64,000 nt of DNA, taken from the NCBI RefSeq assembly GCF_040869045.1, contig NC_090319.1:231253832-231317831 (forward strand), given 5' to 3'. Source of the DNA: Eurosta solidaginis. Taxonomy: Eukaryota > Arthropoda > Insecta > Diptera > Tephritidae. Within the stretch, counting starts at the first letter, position 1, and each line of letters begins with the position of its first letter. The notes beneath the pieces were generated by a model. The model saw only the letters and a program-made list of their open reading frames with translations, ran no database searches and was not told the DNA's origin. The position numbers and the translations under genes are program-made. This document shows positions 32,242 through 42,384 of this stretch, piece after piece.

Positions 32242-32766
32242 TGTAACGATCTTACTGAAATTCCGCTTATTTCAAACCTTCTACTAAGGTTCGAATCACT
32301 GAATTGTTGAATAGATAACTCCAATATTTAATAATGCGAAATGGCCTTTATTCAAGTACTTCACAATAAATAACTCTACTATTGCCCGACAGATAGCTTA
32401 ATCGAAACTGATTCTAGCGCCTCTATCTGTCGCTGCGTTTTATACTCTTTGATTTCCTCGTTCGCATCTTCTAGGCGCTTCCATTTCCAGAACCTACTAG
32501 TTGGCCATCAGCTATCAAATTTCTCAGCTGTAACTACAATTGCACGATTTTATAGCTTCTCTCATTGCATACTTCCAGGGTATATCAGATATATGCATGT
32601 GGTTGTGCGTTGCTTCTCAGCTGCGTAGACGTACATATGTGTAGACATAATGATTGATTCGTTTATGTAGATACATAATGATTGATTTATGAATGTGCAT
32701 ACAAGGCGCTGCTTAGCATCGGCTTAGAGATGGCAGTACCCCTTAGTGTTGCTAATATTCGTAATA
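32242..32766 (-). repeat. 3' LTR of Gypsy A
   Basis: 525 bp. Purine tract GGTGGAGGGCAG at 32767-32778. On the minus strand it opens TATTACGAATATTAG (first bases mutated) and closes TCGTTACA. Confidence 0.9.
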
Positions 32767-32876
32767 CTGCCCTCCACCTTAGTCTGATCGTCCCGATCAG
32801 ACAAATCTCTCGATCTAAACGCTGCCAGCCTTTCCAATTGAACTACTTTAATTTTGGTTCGTGGTTTGCCAATGGT

Positions 32877-34631
32877 TTATATGCGGTACACTACATCGTT
32901 GATCCGTTTAATAACTTTGTATGGTCCTTCCCAATTACACTGCAATTTCGGGGACAAACCTTTTTTTCGTTGTGGGTTGTATAACAGCACCAAATCTCCT
33001 TCCTGAAAACCTTCCGAATTAAGTGCTTTATCGTATCGGGCTTTCATCTTTTCACTCATAATCTTTGCTCGTTTTCTTACAAGATCGTGTATCTCTCTCA
33101 GCTCTTCTTCCAAGACACCAGTGGATTTCTTGACATTTCTCTCCGCATCGGCATCTATCCCAAACTTCAAATCAGCTGGCAATCGAAAGTCATTGCCAAA
33201 AATTACTTTTGCAGGGGTTTGGCCCGTTGTCTCATGCACTGCTGATCGGTAAGCCATCAAGAATAATGATATGCGGGTATCCCACTCCTCATGGTACTTG
33301 TCTACTACTTTCTTTAAATGCTCCTCCAAGGTTCTATTGAAACGTTCGACCATACCATCGGACTCAGGATGCAATGCAGTTGTCCGTGTTTTTCGAATGC
33401 CCAATGATTTACACATTTCGTGGAACACAGCTGTTTCCAAATTCCTGCCTTGGTCAGAATGTAACTCTATTGGTACACCATACCTTGCAACCCAATTGTT
33501 TATAAACACATCTGCTACTGTTTCTGCTCCTTGGTTTGGGATTGGGTATACCTCTGGCCATTTGCTGAAATAATCCATAACTACCAGTACATATTTGCTT
33601 CCGCAGTTGCTAGTAGGAAATGGACCTACGACATCCATAGCGATCCTTTCAAATGGCGCACCTGAGTTATATTGCTTCATCTGGCCATGACTTCGGGTTC
33701 TGGGCCCTTTCGCTCTGCTGCAAACCTCGCAGTTCGCAATCCACTCAGTGACCGACTGACGGCAACCAACCCAATAGAGTCTCTGTTTAATCTTCTCGAG
33801 CATCTTCGTGATTCCAAGATGACCTCCGCTTGGACCATTATGCAACTCGCTGAGCACGTCAGGAATCCTCTTTCTGGGAACAACTATCAGTTTCTTCTTG
33901 CATTGACCATCCTCACTCTCCGATACTCCATGCAAGCAACCGGATATCAATTCTAAACTGTTCCACTTTGCCCAATATAACTTTGTAATGGGACTCTCTG
34001 CTGACATCTCCTCTCTATTTGGTTTTTCGTTTCGTTCGAGCCCTTGCATAACATGTGACAGATCTGTATCTTCTAGCTGACACTTCCTTATTTGTTCCTT
34101 GTACCATTCATCCGCACACGGTATAGTCATTAGCCGGACATCTATAATGTCTTCTTTAGCCTCGGCCTTTGAACAGTGCTTGCATTCCAAACTACATGGT
34201 CTTCGTGACATTGCGTCGGCATTCCCATGGGTACTACCTTTCAGATGCTCAATGGAAAAGTCATAGCATTGTAGCCGCTCGATCCACCGTGCCAATTGTC
34301 CTTCTGGATTATGGAACTGCAGAAGCCATTTGAAAGCTGCGTGATCTGTCCTGACGCGGAATCGCTGGCCGTAGAGGTATATGTGAAAATGTTTAGTGCA
34401 CTCTACCAATGCCAACAGCTCTCTCCGTGTAACGCAGTAGTTCCTTTCTGGTTTTCCAATTGAACGGCTGCAATATGCAACTGCCTTCTCTTGTCCATCG
34501 ACCAGTTGTGACAAAACGCCTCCGATAGCATATCCACTCGCATCTGTATCTATAATAAATTTTGCTCCTGGAATCGGATACGCTAACATTGGGGCAGTGC
34601 ACAAACGCTCCTTCAATGTTTGGAAAGCCAC
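32877..34631 (-). CDS. Gypsy A RNase H-integrase, long intact ORF
   Basis: 584 aa without a stop, the best-kept gene of the window. Residues about 20-140: RNase H with FIIDTDASGYAIGGVLSQ, RRELLALVE and RTDHAAFKWLL. About 265-310: the His-His-Cys-Cys zinc finger (ELHNGPSGGHLGITKML, then CEVC). About 330-490: integrase core with the Asp in AMDVVGPFPTS, the Asp in LHSDQGRNLE and, 35 residues on, the Glu in DGMVERFNRTLEE, an intact D,D35E set. C-terminal end GDLVLLYNPQRKKGLSPKLQ is the GPY/F-type tail. A frameshift just before 34631 cuts it off from the RT, so the Met at 34631 is not the natural start of Pol. In Gypsy B the counterpart is deleted. Confidence 0.9.
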   Translation of the reverse strand: MAFQTLKERLCTAPMLAYPIPGAKFIIDTDASGYAIGGVLSQLVDGQEKAVAYCSRSIGKPERNYCVTRRELLALVECTKHFHIYLYGQRFRVRTDHAAFKWLLQFHNPEGQLARWIERLQCYDFSIEHLKGSTHGNADAMSRRPCSLECKHCSKAEAKEDIIDVRLMTIPCADEWYKEQIRKCQLEDTDLSHVMQGLERNEKPNREEMSAESPITKLYWAKWNSLELISGCLHGVSESEDGQCKKKLIVVPRKRIPDVLSELHNGPSGGHLGITKMLEKIKQRLYWVGCRQSVTEWIANCEVCSRAKGPRTRSHGQMKQYNSGAPFERIAMDVVGPFPTSNCGSKYVLVVMDYFSKWPEVYPIPNQGAETVADVFINNWVARYGVPIELHSDQGRNLETAVFHEMCKSLGIRKTRTTALHPESDGMVERFNRTLEEHLKKVVDKYHEEWDTRISLFLMAYRSAVHETTGQTPAKVIFGNDFRLPADLKFGIDADAERNVKKSTGVLEEELREIHDLVRKRAKIMSEKMKARYDKALNSEGFQEGDLVLLYNPQRKKGLSPKLQCNWEGPYKVIKRINDVVYRI

Positions 34632-35603
34632 TTCTTGCTCCTTCTTCCATTCAAAAGCTTTACTTTTTCTGGAAGCTCATGGAGGCTATGAGCTACGCTG
34701 GAAAAATTTGGTACAAATCGGCGGTAATATGTGCACAGCCCAAGGAAACTTCTCAATTCATGTAGGTTCTGTGGTCTTGGCCAATCCTTTACAGCCTCTA
34801 TATTTTCGTTCGCAGTGCAGATGCCCTCTGTCGTTACCTTGTGACCCAAATAATTTACTTCCTTTTTAAACAGCGCACACTTTTTGGGACTTAACTTCAG
34901 ACCAGCGCCAGCTATTCTCTGGAAAACTTCCTCCAAGTTCTTAAGATGTTCATCAAAGTTCCTGCCCAATACTATGATGTCGTCCAGGTACACCAAGCAT
35001 GTTTTCCAATGTAGTCCTTTCAGTACCTAGTTCATGAGTCTCTCAAAAGTAGCTGGTGCATTACAAAGTCCAAAAGGCATCACTGTAAATTGCCAAAGAC
35101 CATCACCGACACTGAAGGCTGTTTTCTCTTTATCTTCCTCCTTCAACTCAACTTGCCTATAGCCGCTTTTCAAGGCCAGTGTGGAAAACCATTTCGTACC
35201 AGGGAGCGAGTCCAAGGTGTCGTCAATTCTCGGCAATGGGTAGCTATCCTTTTTCGTGACTTCGTTCAACTTGCGATAGCCCACGCAAAAACCTCATTTC
35301 CCCATGCTTCTTCTTCACAAGTATCACCGGTGAGCTCCATGGACTAGCTGATGGTTCGATAACGCCGCTGTCGCTCATTTCTTGTATGATTTGACTCACA
35401 ACTTCCCGCTTCGCCAGTAGAACACTACGTGGAGCTTGACGGATCGGCCTCGCATCTCCAGTGTCAATTTGATGTTTCACTACGTTGGTGCGGCCTGGCT
35501 TGGAACAATCCTGGTCAAATATGTTCGCGTGCTTTAGGAGAAGTTGTTTTGCCTTACTCTGATAGGCTTCCTCTAGCCCCTGCGTCCATGCCGTGATGTT
35601 ATT
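34613..35603 (-). pseudogene. Gypsy A reverse transcriptase
   Basis: Three pieces on the minus strand. 35480-35244: DTGDARPIRQAPRSVLLAKR and SASPWSSPVILVKKKHGEMR. 35284-35027: PLPRIDDTLDSLPGTKWFST, then LALKSGYRQVEL, where motif A should have Asp but GCC at 35174-35176 codes Ala; VMPFGLCNAPATFERLMN follows. 34996-34613: VYLDDIIVLGRNFDEHLKNL (motif C intact) and FLGLCTYYRRFVPNFSSVAH. There is an in-frame TAG at 35029 and frameshifts near 35285 and 34630. Loss of the motif A Asp alone would abolish activity. Confidence 0.9.
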
Positions 35604-36408
35604 TTAAAGATCAGCATTACTAGATGAAACGTATTCCTGGAGTTGTTCACAGTTAATAGCTACTTCAGCCTTTTGGAATCTTCCCAAAATAGCTCCTTTG
35701 GTCAGTTTGAGAGATGACTTGAACTCAATGAGTACTCTTACCGGAATATGTCCTTCTTGTTTTGGCATAGCCAGGGTTTTTCCAACAAGTATATTCAGTG
35801 CTGATGTGTTTGCTGCTTCTACAACCCACAATTTGTTTGTCCCACAATCACCATCAACCTTTGCCCATTTGACTGCTTCGGATTTTGGAGGTATTTGCTG
35901 ACTCTCTTCCACCAGCACTCGCTTACTGCTGTAGCCTCTCTCGTAGCCGAAATTAAGTGGAACATCAATGTTCTTATATCGCATCGTCTTGCTTTGCATA
36001 TCGATCTTGATGCATTAGTCGATTAAGAAGTTCACTCCAATTATGATTTCATCAACAATCTCTGCCACTATAAAATTGTGTAGTACCGTGACGTTCCCAA
36101 TTGCTGCTTCACATGCTACTTCTCCAATTACCTGGCTGTCCTCTCCCGTAGCTGTACGTAATCTTGCTCCAAGCAATGGTCTTATCTTCTTGTTGACTAA
36201 ATCTGATCGAATGATGGAATGGGATGCACCCGTATCTACAGTCAGTAAACGTTCCTTTCCATCCACATGTCCTCCGACAGTAAGATTGTTTGACCTTCTT
36301 CCAATTTGTGAGATAGAGATTATGGGGCATTCAATTGAGGGAGCCAGCTGTCGTCCCTTGCTGCTGACTCGCTTTAGTTTAACGATTGATTGGTCTTGGA
36401 GGTCTGAT
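35604..36408 (-). pseudogene. Gypsy A protease and following linker
   Basis: Resumes after LINE-J. SIECPIISISQIGRRSNNL, then LLTVDTGASHSIIRSDLVN with an intact Asp-Thr-Gly active site, and later EIVDEIIIGVNFLID, the second protease flap region. An in-frame TAA at about 36015 interrupts. 35999-35604 goes on (RYKNIDVPLNFGYERGYSSK, VLIEFKSSLKLTKGAILGRF) and ends at TAA, directly ahead of the RT. Same order as in Gypsy B (17352-16600). Confidence 0.85.
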
Positions 36409-36462
36409 GTTGTTGTTGTTGTTGTTGTAGCAATGCTCGCCCCACCTAATAGCCGCGACCGA

Positions 36463-37449
36463 TCACAAATTGTCATCAATATCCTCTAACGGGAGTCCAA
36501 GAAAAATTGCCGTTTCAACAGGGGTGGACCATAAGGAAAGGGGTGTTAGAGGCGTTGGTTCCACATTACAATTAAAGAGATGGTTGGTGTCATGTAGGGA
36601 CACATTGCAAGCGGGGCATACATTTTGTATGTCGGGGTTGATTCTGGATAGGTAAGAGTTTAACCTATTACAGTATCCAGAACGAAGTTGAGCAAGAGTG
36701 ACACGCGTTTCCCTGGGGAGTATGCGTTCCTCTTCCGCGAGTTTTGGATATTTTTCTTCAAGTACTGGATTCACCGGGCAATTCCCGACATAAAGGTCCA
36801 ACGCCTGTCTATGGAGTTCACCAAGGACCTGCTTGTGTTTTTTCTCTTCATACGGCTGGGTTCTCATGTGCCGTATTTCCTCAAAATGCTTACGGAGATG
36901 ACTCCTTAGGCCCCTAGGCGGTGCTGGTTCGTCAATCAGATGTCTGTTGGGATGCCCAGGTTTCTGGGTATTCAACAGAAACTGTTTGGTCAGCATCTCA
37001 TTTCTCTCCCTGATGGGGAGTATTCTCGCCTTATTATGCAGATGGTGTTCTGGGGACATAAGAAGACAGCCCGTGGCGATTCTGAGAGCAGTATTTTGGC
37101 AGGCCTGTAGTTTCTTCCAGTGGGTAGTTTTTAGGCTTGGCGACCATATGGGTGACGCGTAGCACGTAATCGGCTGGGTAATTGCTTTGTATGTGGTCAT
37201 GAGCGTTTCTTTATCTTTTCCCCAGGTACTGCCAGCAAGGGATTTGAGGATTTTATTACGGCTCTGAATTCTCGGAACAATTGCGGTTGCGTGCGCACCA
37301 AAATGTAGATCCTGATCAAACGTCACACCCAAGATTTTGGGGTGTAGGACAGTTGGTAGCGTAGTTCCATCGACGTGGATGTTCAATATGGTCGACATTT
37401 GGGGCGTCCATGTTGTAAATAAGGTCGCGGAAGATTTAGTCGGTGACAA
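36463..37449 (-). pseudogene. LINE-J C-terminal part (thumb and zinc-finger tail)
   Basis: 328-aa open frame continuing the RT after a frameshift at about 37450. VDGTTLPTVLHPKILGVTFD is the usual segment after motif C. ITCYASPIWSPSLKTTHWKK and LQACQNTALRIATG follow, then ILPIRERNEMLTKQFLLNTQ. A Cys/His end VCPACNVSLHDTNHLFNC (about residue 285) forms the CCHC-type finger typical of LINE ORF2 tails. Stop at 36463 close to the (CAA)n end. LINE-J2 encodes the same segment with one stop. Confidence 0.88.
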
Positions 37450-37457
37450 TGCCAGGT

Positions 37458-38700
37458 TTACCGAGGCGAAAAAGTGGAGAGATCGGGGAGATAGCCGTTT
37501 ATTTTATTGCATAGCTCATCGATCTCTGGGCCTGGGCCTGTGGCCATTATTGTGCAGTCATCGGCGTAGGAAACGATTGTGACTCCTTCCGGTGGTGAAG
37601 GTAGCTTGGATATGTAGAAATTAAACAAAAGTGAGGATAGGACACCACCCTGTGGCACCCCTTGTTTAATTCTCCTTGGTTTTGATGTTTCGTTTGTGAA
37701 TTGCACCGATGCCTGCCGACCACCCAGATAATTTGCGGTCCACCTTTTAAGACATGGGGGAAGGGTAGACCCCTCCAGGTCTTGCAGTAACGAGCCATGG
37801 TTGACCGTATCAAAGGCTTTTGATAGGTCTAGCGCTACGAGTACTGTTCTATGGTGGGGGTATTGATTCAAACCGCAACTTATCTGGGTGCCAATGACAT
37901 TTAGCGCGGAGGTAGTGCTATGGAGTTTTCTGAAGCCATGCTGATGAGGGGCTAGCTGCAAATGTGCTTGGAAATAAGGGAGCAAAATGGCTTCAAGCGT
38001 CTTTGCCACTGGCGATAGGAGAGATATCGGACGATATGACTCACCTATGTTAGCTGGTTTCCCAGGCTTTAGTAGCGGGACCACCTTGGCCATTTTCCAT
38101 TTCTCGGGTATGACAAAGGTGGAAAGAGACAGGTTGAAGACATGCGCTAAATATTTGAAACCCTCTTTCCCTAGGTTTTTAAGCATCGGCATGGCTATGC
38201 CGTCTGGGCCCACTGCTTTGGATGGTTTAGCGCGACCAATGGCGTCCTCAACCTCTCTAGCGGTGATGGTGATTGGTGACGCGCTAAATTTGTGTTTATG
38301 TGCATGTCTATTGGCTCTCCGTCTATCTTTGTCAACCGTAGGATGTATTATATATTGTCGGCAGAAAGCGCTCGCGCATTTTTTCGCATCCGACAGCACC
38401 TTATCGCCAAAGGCGATGGAAACTTTGTCTTTGTGCTTAGTCGGATTCGATAGGGACTTTACGGTGGACCAAAGTTTACCTACACCGGTAGAGAGGTTAC
38501 AACTTCTTAGGTGCTCTTCCCATTTCGCCCGCTTGTGTTCGTCCACAAGCAATCTTATGCGTGGGTTTATATCCCTTATTTGAGGGTCGCCTGGATCAAG
38601 CTGTCTTATAAGGTCGCGTTCCCTCGCTAAGCTCGCGGCCTCCGCCGGGAAGTGGGGCCGGATTTCGGGAATTCTCCCGGCGGGAATGAAATGTGCGGAA
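37458..38700 (-). pseudogene. LINE-J reverse transcriptase
   Basis: The RT proper within a 435-aa frame. AIGRAKPSKAVGPDGIAMPM, WKMAKVVPLLKPGKPANIGE and SYRPISLLSPVAKTLEAILL lead in. VLVALDLSKAFDTVNHGSLL is motif A (Asp kept), IKQGVPQGGVLSSLLFNFYI motif B, and VTIVSYADDCTIMA motif C (intact). All catalytic residues remain. The frame is lost shortly after (LSTFSPR stop at 37458) and is shifted relative to the endonuclease upstream near 38640. Close relative of 52647-53269 (+). Confidence 0.9.
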
Positions 38701-39520
38701 TTCAATGACCTTACGGAAGGCACGCTGCCCTTGGCGGGCATCAGTCGGGATAGGGAGGGCAGCAAAGCTGCTGTCTGTTGCAGATTTATATTCTTCCCAC
38801 TTTCCTTTTTTGAAGTTTATGAAAGTGCGTTTTTCGGTGACGATGAAGTCGGCGGTACGCTCGAACGAAATAAGTATGGGCAGGTGGTCGGATGCCAATG
38901 TTACCATCGGCTGCCAGTTGACGCAATTTACGAGTTCTGCGCTCACGATTGAGATATCTGGCGAGCTATGACAGCTTCCTTCCATACGTGTGGGGGCGTC
39001 TCCGTTTATTGTGCAGAACGTCGTTTTTCTATTTGATCCGCCAACATCTCACCCCTACTGTCCGCCCGCAAGTTTGAATGCCATAGGTCGTGATGTGCAT
39101 TGAAATCGCCTAAGATAATGCGATTGTTGCCAGTGAGTAAGGCCTCGATATTAGGGCGGTATCCACTGGGGCAACAGGTGAGAGGAGGGATGTAGATGTT
39201 GATGATTTCTAGATTTGCATCGCCTGACCGAACAGATAGGCCTTGACGTTCTAAGACATTGTCCCTGCGGTCGATGCCAGGATCAAATATATAATATTGC
39301 ACAGAGTGGTGTATAATAAACGCGAAGCCGCCTCCATTTCTGCTCTCGCGGTCTTTCCTGTGGACATTATACCCAGAGCAGGTCTGCAATGCAGATCTTG
39401 CTGTGAGTTTAGTTTCTTGAATCGCAGCAATGCGGATGTTGTGCCGCTTCATGAAATCGACTATCTCCGTAATCTTCCCAGTTAGTCCATTACAGTTTAA
39501 CTGCAGAATTCTGAAGTGCA
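38701..39520 (-). pseudogene. LINE-J endonuclease (APE) domain
   Basis: From residue about 220 of the frame ending at 39006: FRILQLNCNGLTGKITEIVD, IRIAAIQETKLTARS (catalytic Glu), NRIILGDFNAHHDLWHSNL (Asp/Asn). After a frameshift at about 39006, 38985-38700 carries the closing SDHLPILISF with the Ser-Asp-His triad and the linker KGKWEEYKSATDSSFAALP. Active relatives nick the target DNA with this domain. All key residues are present apart from the frame breaks. Confidence 0.88.
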
Positions 39521-40439
39521 TGAGGGGTGACGCCGCCACTCTAGGGGTAAGTGACGGGTGACTGTGCCTAGGTTGTGGAAGGCCAGGACGCAATTGCTGT
39601 TGTGGCCTTGGGACTGGGCGCCCTTGGGCAAGCATTGGGGTACCCGGATGATTTGGGTTTGCGACCTGGCAACATGGCGCGATGAAACCCGTCGAGGGGT
39701 TGCCGTCGAGGAGACCAGAACATCTAGGAAAGTGGCACCACCCAAGGCAGGAGCTGCATTGAGCGGATGTCGCAAACCTATATATTCTGTACTGACAGAC
39801 GGTGCAAACGGAGGTAGGGACTAAGAGTCTGTTTCCCTGACCTGCACGATTGCTGCCAGAAAAGAGGGGGGGGAGAAGAAGACGGGGGCAGGGGCTGATG
39901 CTCAGCATTGCTACCAGCTCTACTACGAAGGTTGTAGTTATGAGTGGTATCAGTTGTTTGAGTTGTTGGCGCCGTGGGGCGCGAGCAGCAGCGGGTACTT
40001 GTTGTGGCTTGCTGAGCAGCGAGGCTGCTGGAAGGTAGTGGGGGGCGCTTAGGCGTAGACTACGGGACGCCCTTGGACGTGAGCAGCAAGGAGCCACAAA
40101 AGATTTATAAAAGTTACGTGGACGTCGGGTTTTGGGATCAAGCCCAGAACAACCTGTCCGATGCAACCACCCCTTGCACGAGACACACTGAACAGAGTAT
40201 GACCGTCCGAAAAAGATTCTTTTCTGGCAAATGCAGCAAAACTATTTCTCAGGACCGGGGTCAGGAGACGGACCCGGATTGGGTTCGATACCTTCCCGGA
40301 GTAAGAGAATATGTAGCAGTCCTGCTGCAAGGAGCTGATGGGAGGATGACAATTTGTGGGAGGGACGAAACAAATTAAATGGGGTCACACTGAGATGACA
40401 GTCCTTGGTCGGGAAAAATCCCGAGTCGCTCCGGTACAT
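39521..40439 (-). pseudogene. LINE-J N-terminal region: 2A-like motif and two PHD-like zinc fingers
   Basis: The likely start is the Met at 40439 inside the element; the upstream Met at 40475 lies in Gypsy A. After a hydrophobic run LLAAGLLHILLLRE comes GIEPNPGP (40269-40292), a 2A-type ribosome-skipping motif with Gly in place of the usual first Asp. An in-frame TAG at about 40241 follows directly. Finger 1: FCCICQKRIFFGRSYSVQCV, then CKGWLH (about 40240-40150). Finger 2: CTVCQYRIYRF, CSSCLGWCHFPRC (about 39800-39710), of PHD type (Cys4-His-Cys3). A Pro/Gln-rich linker leads to the endonuclease. 2A motifs next to such fingers are known from some non-LTR elements; function here is inferred. 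Confidence 0.75.
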
Positions 40440-40472
40440 AGAACCGACTGCCTTGGGAAGCGAAGGTCTGAT

Positions 40473-41792
40473 CATCTCTTTCAGCTCTGTGTTGCAATGT
40501 GCCCTGGCTTTCCATACTTAAAGCATTTGACTGCATCATTATTCTTCTGCTGCGTATCCTTCAATGCTTCCAAAATTGTGTCTACCCACTCTGGTCTTTC
40601 TACTTCCACACGATGCACTTTATATGCTGGTTTACTCAATAGGGAGACAGTTTCCTGAGTCAATGCATGTGATACCGTTTCAGCAAATGTCAGCTTTTGG
40701 TTTGCGTATGTAGCTCGCTTCGTTTCCACGTCCCGTATGCCATTTATAATACTCTGGATTTTTACCCTCTCCGTGTATTCCACGGATGCGTCCGCATTTG
40801 CGAGATGAGCCAGTCTTTCAACAGCCGAGGCAAACTCCTTCAAAGCCTCATTACTTCTTTGGTGACGGTTTTGCAACTCAATTTGGAATATCTGTTTTCT
40901 ATGCTCGCTTCCATAATGTCTCTCGACAGAGGCCATCAATGCTTCATAGTTGTTCCGCTCTACTGCGGGAATCTTCTGTAGGATTCCGGATGCTGGCCCT
41001 TTCAATGTCACGAACAGAGCTGCAACTTTATCTTCAGCATTCCAGTTTTTCGCTGCCGAAGTCTTCTCAAATTGGAGCTTAAATACCTGGAAAGGAACAG
41101 AACCATCAAACGTTGGGGATTTTACCTTCAGAGTAGGCATTGACGTTATTGGACGGTTCAATTGTAACTCCTGAATACGGTCTTTTAAAGCATCTATCTC
41201 GGCCTCCAGTTTATCTTGTCGACCACTGAACCCTTCCTGAAACTGCGTTAGTTTTTTCTTTCATACGCGATTCTAGTTGTGCAGAGATCTGCGATGATAC
41301 CTGTGATGAATTTTGTGTCGACATTTCTGATATACGTGCCTCTTGTGCTTCAATTTTAGATGTTATTTCTGACGACATTTCTGAGATACGTGTCTCCTGT
41401 GATTCAATCTTCGCTGTTATACGGTTCTCATGCGATTCTAGTTGTTTTTCCATCTTGAATGTTATGCGTGACTCCTGCGATTCCAGCTGAAATGCCATAT
41501 ATGCCTTCTGTTCTGCCAGTTGAGATGACACTGTCGACATTTGAGCAGATGTTGCAGCTAAAATCATGTTCAAGTCTGTGCTCGTAACTGTCTGCGATGT
41601 TTCGTTTTTCTCTTCAATTTTTGTTGTCTCGTCGAAATCAAGATGAAAGACATACTCTTCCATGTTAATCCTTTCTGCTTCCATTGCCTCTCGTAGTCGT
41701 GCCTGAAGTTCGAGTTTAATGCTGGTTGTATTCAATTCACGGCTCTCCAACTCCTTCAGTTGCTGGATCTTCAATTCACTGAACTTTGCCAT
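40473..41792 (-). pseudogene. Gag of Gypsy A with N-terminal SAP-like domain
   Basis: Starts at the Met at 41792: MAKFSELKIQQLKELESREL and KLELQARLREAMEAE form a SAP-like domain slightly shortened compared with Gypsy B. Residues about 60-185 are a long coiled coil of repeated Ser/Gln/Glu units (LESHENRITAKIESQETRI). A frameshift near 41211 leads to 41161-40481: capsid (FDGSVPFQVFKLQFEKTSAA, YGSEHRKQIFQIELQNRHQ) and a knuckle CFKYGKPGHIATQS in which two of the three Cys are lost. LINE-J enters right after it. In Gypsy B the same knuckle is intact. Confidence 0.88.
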
Positions 41793-41822
41793 GTCCTTGT
41801 TGTCCTCTGGAATTTATTCAAC

Positions 41823-41843
41823 AATCCCACTTCTGACAGCAAT
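41823..41843 (-). other. Primer-binding site of Gypsy A, tRNA-Leu type
   Basis: Minus strand TGCTGTCAGAAGTGGGATTG next to the 5' LTR; one mismatch to the complement of a tRNA-Leu 3' end. Confidence 0.75.
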
Positions 41844-42376
41844 TGTAACGAATTTACTGAAATTCCGCTTATTTCGAATCTTCTACTAAGGTTCGAATCA
41901 CTAAACTGTTGAATAAATAACTCCAATATTTAATAATGCAAAATGGCCTTTATTCAAGTACTTCCCAATAAATAACTCTACTATTGCCCGACAGATAGCC
42001 TGCTTAATCGAAACTGATTCTAGCGCCTCTATCTGTCGCTGCCTTTTATACTCTTTGATTTCTTCGTTCGCATCTTCTAGGCGTTTCCATTTCCAGAAAC
42101 TACTAGTTGGCCATCAGCTATCAAATTTCTCAGCTGTAACTACAATTGCACGATTTTATAGCTTCGGTAATTGCATACTTTGGAGAGTATATCAGATATA
42201 TGCATGTGGTTGTGCGTTGTGCGTTCTCAGCTGCGTATACGTACATATGTGTAGACATAATGGTTGATTCGCTTATGTAGATACATAATGATTGATTTAT
42301 GGATGTGCATACAAGACGCTGCTTAGCATCGGCTTAGAGATGGCAGTACCCCTTAGTATTGCTAATATTCGTAACA
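41844..42376 (-). repeat. 5' LTR of Gypsy A
   Basis: 533 bp, minus strand TGTTACGAATATTAGC to GTAAATTCGTTACA. Close to the 3' LTR at 32242-32766 with small indels. A TATA-like box lies near 42050 and AATAAAGGCC at about 41948. Confidence 0.92.
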
Positions 42377-42384
42377 GTATTTTT

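Larger units (their letters stand above)
36409..40463 (-). mobile_element. LINE-J, full-length non-LTR retrotransposon in Gypsy A gag
   Basis: 4,055 bp in minus orientation, flanked by the 9-bp duplication AGGTCTGAT (36400-36408 and 40464-40472). It starts TTCGCTTCCCAAGGCAGTCG and ends with GCTACAACAACAAC and (CAA)n. It encodes a 2A-like motif, two PHD-like zinc fingers, an endonuclease and an RT in one coding stretch broken by a few frameshifts. No RNase H seen. A 5'-truncated relative is at 52647-53958. Clade left open (CR1/Jockey/Ingi-like). Confidence 0.9.
32242..42376 (-). mobile_element. Gypsy A, complete Ty3/Gypsy element with LINE-J inside
   Basis: Both LTRs present (32242-32766 and 41844-42376), with inverted ends TGTTACGA/TCGTTACA, a tRNA-Leu primer site, gag, protease, RT, RNase H, integrase and a purine tract in normal order on the minus strand. 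It is flanked by the 4-bp duplication GTAT (32238-32241 and 42377-42380), usual for Ty3/Gypsy. Without LINE-J (36409-40463 plus its duplication) the element is about 6.07 kb. It sits just past the gag end of BEL2. Confidence 0.93.

Noticed and set aside
36043..36489. 148-aa open frame on the plus strand
   Set aside because: Antisense to the Gypsy A protease; the minus strand carries the Asp-Thr-Gly motif.
37987..38583. 198-aa open frame on the plus strand
   Set aside because: It is the antisense of the LINE-J reverse transcriptase; the composition follows the opposite strand and no domain is visible.
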